A stretch of 8,052 nt of DNA from Pseudomonadota bacterium (GTDB lineage: Bacteria > Pseudomonadota > Alphaproteobacteria > UBA9219 > RGZA01). A model generated the notes under the pieces. That model was given only the letters and a program-made list of their open reading frames with translations, was not told the DNA's origin and did not search any database. Below, piece by piece: positions 5,709 to 8,052 of the stretch. Positions within the stretch are counted from its first letter, which is position 1. Every line of letters starts with the position of its first letter. The position numbers were made by a program, and so were the translations under genes. The DNA lies in NCBI GenBank assembly GCA_016195205.1, contig JACQAB010000136.1, positions 1 through 8,052 of the forward strand. The letters are read 5' to 3'.

Positions 5709-6123
5709 CGCGCTGGGTGCGCTCCATGCGTTCATGGCGTTCCTGCGCTTCGAAGGACAGCGTGGCGACCGGGCGGGCTTCTAGGCGCTTGACGCCGATC
5801 GGGTCGCCGGTTTCCTCGCAATAACCATAGGTGCCTTCTTCGATGCGCCGAATGGCTTCTTCGATCTTGGCGATCAATTTGCGTTCGCGATCGCGCGTGC
5901 GGAATTCCAGCGATTTGTCAGTTTCCAGCGTGGCGCGATCGGCGATGTCGGGTTCCTGCATGCCGCCGTCTTCCTGCAGTTCGGCCAGCGTTTCGGAAGA
6001 TTCCTGCAACAGCTCGGTCTTCCAGCGCAGAAGCTTCTGGCGGAAATATTCCAGCATCACCGGGTTCATGTACTTTTCTTTTTCGGTGGGCTTGTAATCG
6101 GGCGGCAGGATGACGGCAGTCAT
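5701..6123 (-). CDS. dksA: RNA polymerase-binding transcription factor DksA, single-cysteine type
   Basis: DksA binds the secondary channel of RNA polymerase and, with ppGpp, redirects transcription in the stringent response. The 140-residue product has the two-helix coiled coil (about 20-100) with the tip motif D59-x-x-D62-R-A64 (EPDIADRAT), equivalent to D71, D74 and A76 of E. coli. The finger region follows (YGYCEETGDPIGVKRLEARP). Of the four zinc cysteines only C102 remains; the others are T105, S123 and A126. This is the form common in Alphaproteobacteria and similar to the Zn-independent DksA2 of Pseudomonas. The ATG at 6123 is chosen because MTAVILPPDYKPTE is where family members start and AAGGA lies upstream. 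An ATG at 6150 adds nine residues but has no Shine-Dalgarno. The gene lies 84 nt after fliX and overlaps the next gene by 8 bp. Confidence 0.95.
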   Translation of the reverse strand: MTAVILPPDYKPTEKEKYMNPVMLEYFRQKLLRWKTELLQESSETLAELQEDGGMQEPDIADRATLETDKSLEFRTRDRERKLIAKIEEAIRRIEEGTYGYCEETGDPIGVKRLEARPVATLSFEAQERHERMERTQRDD

Positions 6124-6158
6124 GGGTTTGGATTCCTTTTGGGGCTTCATGAAAGGGG

Positions 6159-6189
6159 CCTATATGGTCTATCGCGGCGCATTTGGCAA
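6159..6189 (-). promoter_or_regulatory. Weak sigma-70-like promoter candidate for dksA
   Basis: On the leftward strand, TTGCCA (6189-6184) and TATAGG (6164-6159) are separated by 19 nt. The spacing is long and the -10 matches only 4 of 6 positions. If used, transcription would begin near 6150, which favours the dksA start at 6123. Readthrough from fliX is the alternative. Confidence 0.25.
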
Positions 6190-6207
6190 CTCTTCTTGGT
6201 TCTTCCT

Positions 6208-6636
6208 TTAAAACCCGTATTTTGCAAGCTCGACCCGGGCCCGTAAATCAATATCGTCCAGAATTTCGGCAAGACGCGGGTCGTCGACCTGGGTTCTTTC
6301 GCTTTGCACCATGCGCGACAGCCGTATCAACTGTTCCTTGGAAAGAGCGCCGTTGATCAGGGCGATGCGCAACTCATCCAACTGTTCCAGAAGCATATTG
6401 CCGCGCTTTTTGCCGCGCGCGGCCCGTTCGGTGGCGTCCCCCACCTCCTGTACGCCCAGGATGGCACCGATGCCGCCCACAGCCCCAAGAGTGGAAACGC
6501 CCGACACCGGAGCAGCGCTTTCTTCTTCCAAATGCTGGGCAAAGCTGGGGCTGGCGCCGGCAGCGGTTTTGCCGGTTTTCCGCGCGGGCGCGACGCTCCG
6601 AACACCGCCTGGTCCTTCAACCTTATTGATCGACAC
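6208..6636 (-). CDS. fliX: Flagellar assembly regulator FliX
   Basis: FliX couples completion of the early MS-ring/switch/export structure to activity of the sigma-54 activator FlbD in Caulobacter, licensing rod, ring and hook gene expression. The 142-residue product matches the family length (about 140). It has a disordered Ala/Gly/Ser-rich N-terminus with the typical start (MSINKVEGPGGVRS), a glycine-rich turn (VGGIGAILGVQEVGD, about 53-67), and the conserved helical C-terminus (LLEQLDELRIALINGALSKE, then DDPRLAEILDDIDLRARVEL, AKYGF). The start codon is GTG with AAAGGGA about 6 nt upstream. It is divergent from flgI across 226 bp, as in Caulobacter, and a CtrA-like box lies about 66 bp before the start. 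dksA follows on the same strand after 84 nt. Its presence supports an FlbD partner elsewhere in the genome. Confidence 0.93.
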   Translation of the reverse strand: MSINKVEGPGGVRSVAPARKTGKTAAGASPSFAQHLEEESAAPVSGVSTLGAVGGIGAILGVQEVGDATERAARGKKRGNMLLEQLDELRIALINGALSKEQLIRLSRMVQSERTQVDDPRLAEILDDIDLRARVELAKYGF

Positions 6637-6701
6637 CGCTGGTCCCTTTCGCGGCTGAAATGATGCTTTTCCGGCTGGCCCACCACTTTGCGCCTGCCCG
6701 T

Positions 6702-6716
6702 TTAAAATAGCCCTAA
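6702..6716 (-). promoter_or_regulatory. CtrA-like box upstream of fliX
   Basis: On the leftward strand the site reads TTAG-GGCTATT-TTAA, one mismatch from the TTAA-N7-TTAA CtrA consensus, 66 bp before the fliX GTG. In Caulobacter CtrA boxes overlap the -35 region, which would give a leader of about 30-40 nt here. fliX is an early flagellar gene, so this control is expected. Confidence 0.5.
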
Positions 6717-6723
6717 CGCGCCT

Positions 6724-6748
6724 GGCAAGACCAAGGCAAGAAATGCCC
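6724..6748 (+). promoter_or_regulatory. ftr-like enhancer element (candidate FlbD site) for flgI
   Basis: GGCAAGAAATGCCC at 6735-6748 matches the flgF element at 444-457 in 12 of 14 positions. A second GGCAAGA at 6724-6730 lies 11 bp upstream, one helical turn, giving two half-sites on the same face. The element is 85 bp from the -24 GG of the flgI promoter. Confidence 0.5.
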
Positions 6749-6781
6749 CAAAAGATTCTGCACCTGGGTGATTACACAAAA

Positions 6782-6794
6782 AATCAATTAATTT
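6782..6794 (+). promoter_or_regulatory. IHF-like site upstream of the flgI promoter
   Basis: AATCAATTAATTT matches WATCAA-N4-TTR at all but the last base and lies in an AT-rich stretch (6771-6810). It ends 25 bp before the -24 GG, between the ftr-like element and the promoter, where IHF bends DNA in sigma-54 flagellar promoters. Confidence 0.5.
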
Positions 6795-6817
6795 CAATAA
6801 GTTACATTAAGGCAAGC

Positions 6818-6835
6818 TTGGCATGTTCTTCGCAT
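6818..6835 (+). promoter_or_regulatory. Sigma-54 promoter of flgI
   Basis: TTGGCATGTTCTTCGCAT has exact GG-N10-GC spacing and differs from TTGGCACG-N4-TTGCA by one base in each half. Transcription should begin near 6844-6847, about 17 nt before the flgI ATG at 6863, enough for the Shine-Dalgarno GGGGAGGGAG. It excludes the in-frame upstream ATG at 6743. Confidence 0.8.
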
Positions 6836-6862
6836 AAAGAAGGCCAAGGGGAGGGAGCCTTC

Positions 6863-8002
6863 ATGTCCGAATCCATTATTCATGGCAGAAAAAAGAAGCC
6901 GGGCCTGGGGCTGTTATTCGCCCTATGTCTTGCGCTGGCCGCCTGGCATCCAGCCGAGGCCGCGCGCATCAAGGACATCATCAACATCGAAGGTGTGCGC
7001 GACAATATGCTGGTAGGTTACGGCCTGGTGGTCGGCCTGAACGGCACCGGCGACAGCCTGACTAATTCGCCTTTCACCGCCACCAGCCTGACCGGCATGC
7101 TGGAACGGTTGGGCATTAACATTCGCGGCGACTCTTTGAAAACCAAAAACGTCGCCGCCGTGATGGTGACTGCCACGCTGCCGCCCTTCTCAGCGCAGGG
7201 CTCGCATATCGACGTCACCGTTTCCACCATGGGTGACGCCAAAAGCCTGCAGGGCGGAACCCTGCTGGTCACGCCGCTGCTGGGCGCAGACGGTGAAGTT
7301 TACGCCGTCAGTCAAGGAACCATCGCCGTGGGCGGTTTCGCCGCCGAAGGCAAGGGCGCTTCGGTCACCAAGGGCGTGCCCACCTCGGGCCGCATATCGA
7401 ACGGCGCGATTGTCGAGCGCCATATTCCCTTCGCTCTGGCCGATTTGCCGGTATTGCATCTATCACTGCGTAACCCCGATTTCACCACCTCGCAGCGTAT
7501 TGCCAATGCCATCAATACCTCGTTAAAAGGCCCCTATGCCGTGGCGCATGACAACGCCAACGTGTCGGTCACCGTGCCGCCCGCCATGAAAGACGACATG
7601 GTCGCCCTGCTGACAAAGATTGAACAGATCGGCATTGCTCCCGACCAGGTCGCCAAGGTGGTGGTGGATGAACAATCGGGCGTGATCGTGATGGGCGATA
7701 ATGTGCGCATCAGCCGCGTCGCCATCGCCCAAGGCAGCCTGACCATCCGCATCACCGAAACGCCGCAGGTTTCGCAGCCCAACGCGCTGTCCACCGGCGG
7801 CACCACCACCCAGGTGGAACGCACCGCCATCGATGTCAACGAAGGCGAGGGCCAGAAGCTGGCGGTGCTGTCGGCTGGCGTCAGCCTGCAAGAGCTGGTG
7901 CAAAGCCTGAATGCCCTCGGCATCGGCCCGCGCGACATGATCACTATTCTGCAATCCATCAAGGCCGCGGGTGCCTTGCAGGCCGAGATCGAGGTCATCT
8001 GA
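6863..8002 (+). CDS. flgI: Flagellar P-ring protein FlgI
   Basis: FlgI is the periplasmic subunit of the P ring, which surrounds the distal rod at the peptidoglycan layer; its assembly needs FlgA. The 379-residue product has a Sec signal peptide: n-region HGRKKK, hydrophobic core at about 15-28, cleavage after AEA at 31-33. The mature protein opens with the invariant ARIKDIINIEGVRDNMLVGY, then GLVVGLNGTGD. Other family blocks include TATLPPFSAQGSHIDVTVST, then MGDAKSLQGGTLL, and near the end INEG-type DVNEGEGQKLAVLSAGVSLQ and LNALGIGPRDMITILQSIKA. Length is close to the usual 365-380. The ATG at 6863 is chosen over an upstream ATG at 6743 because the sigma-54 promoter lies between them, a strong GGGGAGGGAG precedes it, and a normal signal peptide results. 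The stop overlaps the start of the next gene (TGATG). Confidence 0.97.
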   Translation: MSESIIHGRKKKPGLGLLFALCLALAAWHPAEAARIKDIINIEGVRDNMLVGYGLVVGLNGTGDSLTNSPFTATSLTGMLERLGINIRGDSLKTKNVAAVMVTATLPPFSAQGSHIDVTVSTMGDAKSLQGGTLLVTPLLGADGEVYAVSQGTIAVGGFAAEGKGASVTKGVPTSGRISNGAIVERHIPFALADLPVLHLSLRNPDFTTSQRIANAINTSLKGPYAVAHDNANVSVTVPPAMKDDMVALLTKIEQIGIAPDQVAKVVVDEQSGVIVMGDNVRISRVAIAQGSLTIRITETPQVSQPNALSTGGTTTQVERTAIDVNEGEGQKLAVLSAGVSLQELVQSLNALGIGPRDMITILQSIKAAGALQAEIEVI

Positions 8003-8052
8003 TGGTTGATTTTCTTCCTTCCGCCACCCTTGCCAACGCCATGGACGGCGCC
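8002..8052 (+). CDS. Probable rod-binding (FlgJ N-terminal/CheL-type) protein, first 17 codons
   Basis: An ATG at 8002-8004 overlaps the flgI stop in a TGATG arrangement, with GAGG about 7 nt upstream, so translation is coupled to flgI. The 17 codons to the window end read MVDFLPSATLANAMDGA with no stop. They are too few to identify a family. In Caulobacter and many relatives the gene after flgI encodes a short rod-binding protein (CheL, equivalent to the N-terminal part of FlgJ), and this is the basis of the name. Confidence 0.55.
   Translation, partial: MVDFLPSATLANAMDGA

Noticed and set aside
6677..6691. Sigma-54-like TGGCCCA...TTTGC upstream of flgI
   Set aside because: The GG to GC spacing is 11, not 10, and a correctly spaced site lies nearer flgI at 6818-6835.
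6743..6862. N-terminal extension of flgI from the ATG at 6743
   Set aside because: It spans the IHF-like site and the sigma-54 promoter and would bury the signal peptide. The ATG at 6863 has a strong Shine-Dalgarno.

Overview
The window is a flagellar basal-body locus from an alphaproteobacterium. The gene order is fliL (leftward) / flgF-flgG-flgA-flgH (rightward) / dksA and fliX (leftward) / flgI and a likely rod-binding (FlgJ/CheL-type) gene (rightward). FliX is essentially restricted to Alphaproteobacteria, and DksA has the single-cysteine finger common in that class. The P- and L-ring genes (flgI, flgH, and the chaperone flgA) indicate a diderm with a conventional rod and rings. I cannot assign a genus; the arrangement resembles Caulobacter and its relatives.

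Layout: 1-294 is the 5' part of fliL, with a long Lys/Glu-rich cytoplasmic tail. 295-627 is a divergent control region. 628-3977 is a tight operon, flgF-flgG-flgA-flgH (distal rod, P-ring chaperone, L-ring lipoprotein). 3974-4831 is a convergent SAM-dependent methyltransferase gene whose stop codon overlaps that of flgH; it looks like an insertion into the cluster. 4953-5708 encodes an unrecognised exported, proline-rich protein. 5701-6123 is dksA and 6208-6636 is fliX. 6637-6862 is a second divergent control region. 6863-8002 is flgI, translationally coupled to a partial gene that runs off the end.

The main finding is regulatory. Both divergent regions appear to be built on one plan. The leftward gene (fliL or fliX) has a GTG start and TTAA-type, CtrA-like half-sites about 65-110 bp upstream. 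The rightward gene (flgF or flgI) has a near-consensus sigma-54 promoter (GG-N10-GC), an IHF-like site about 25 bp upstream of the -24 element, and a shared 14-bp element, GGCAARAAAYGCCC, 85-105 bp upstream of it. This fits the Caulobacter scheme in which CtrA drives early (class II) genes and FlbD/IHF/sigma-54 drives rod and ring (class III) genes. It also fixes the translation starts: the longer upstream ORF extensions of flgF and flgI begin before their promoters and cannot be real.

A second unusual feature is a heptanucleotide repeat (GCACTAG / GCCTATG type). One run lies just before flgA and contributes to its Shine-Dalgarno sequence; a second lies inside the coding sequence of the FlgA signal peptide. 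Because the unit is 7 nt, a change in copy number inside the gene would shift the flgA frame.

I saw no tRNA, rRNA, CRISPR array, transposase or insertion sequence.
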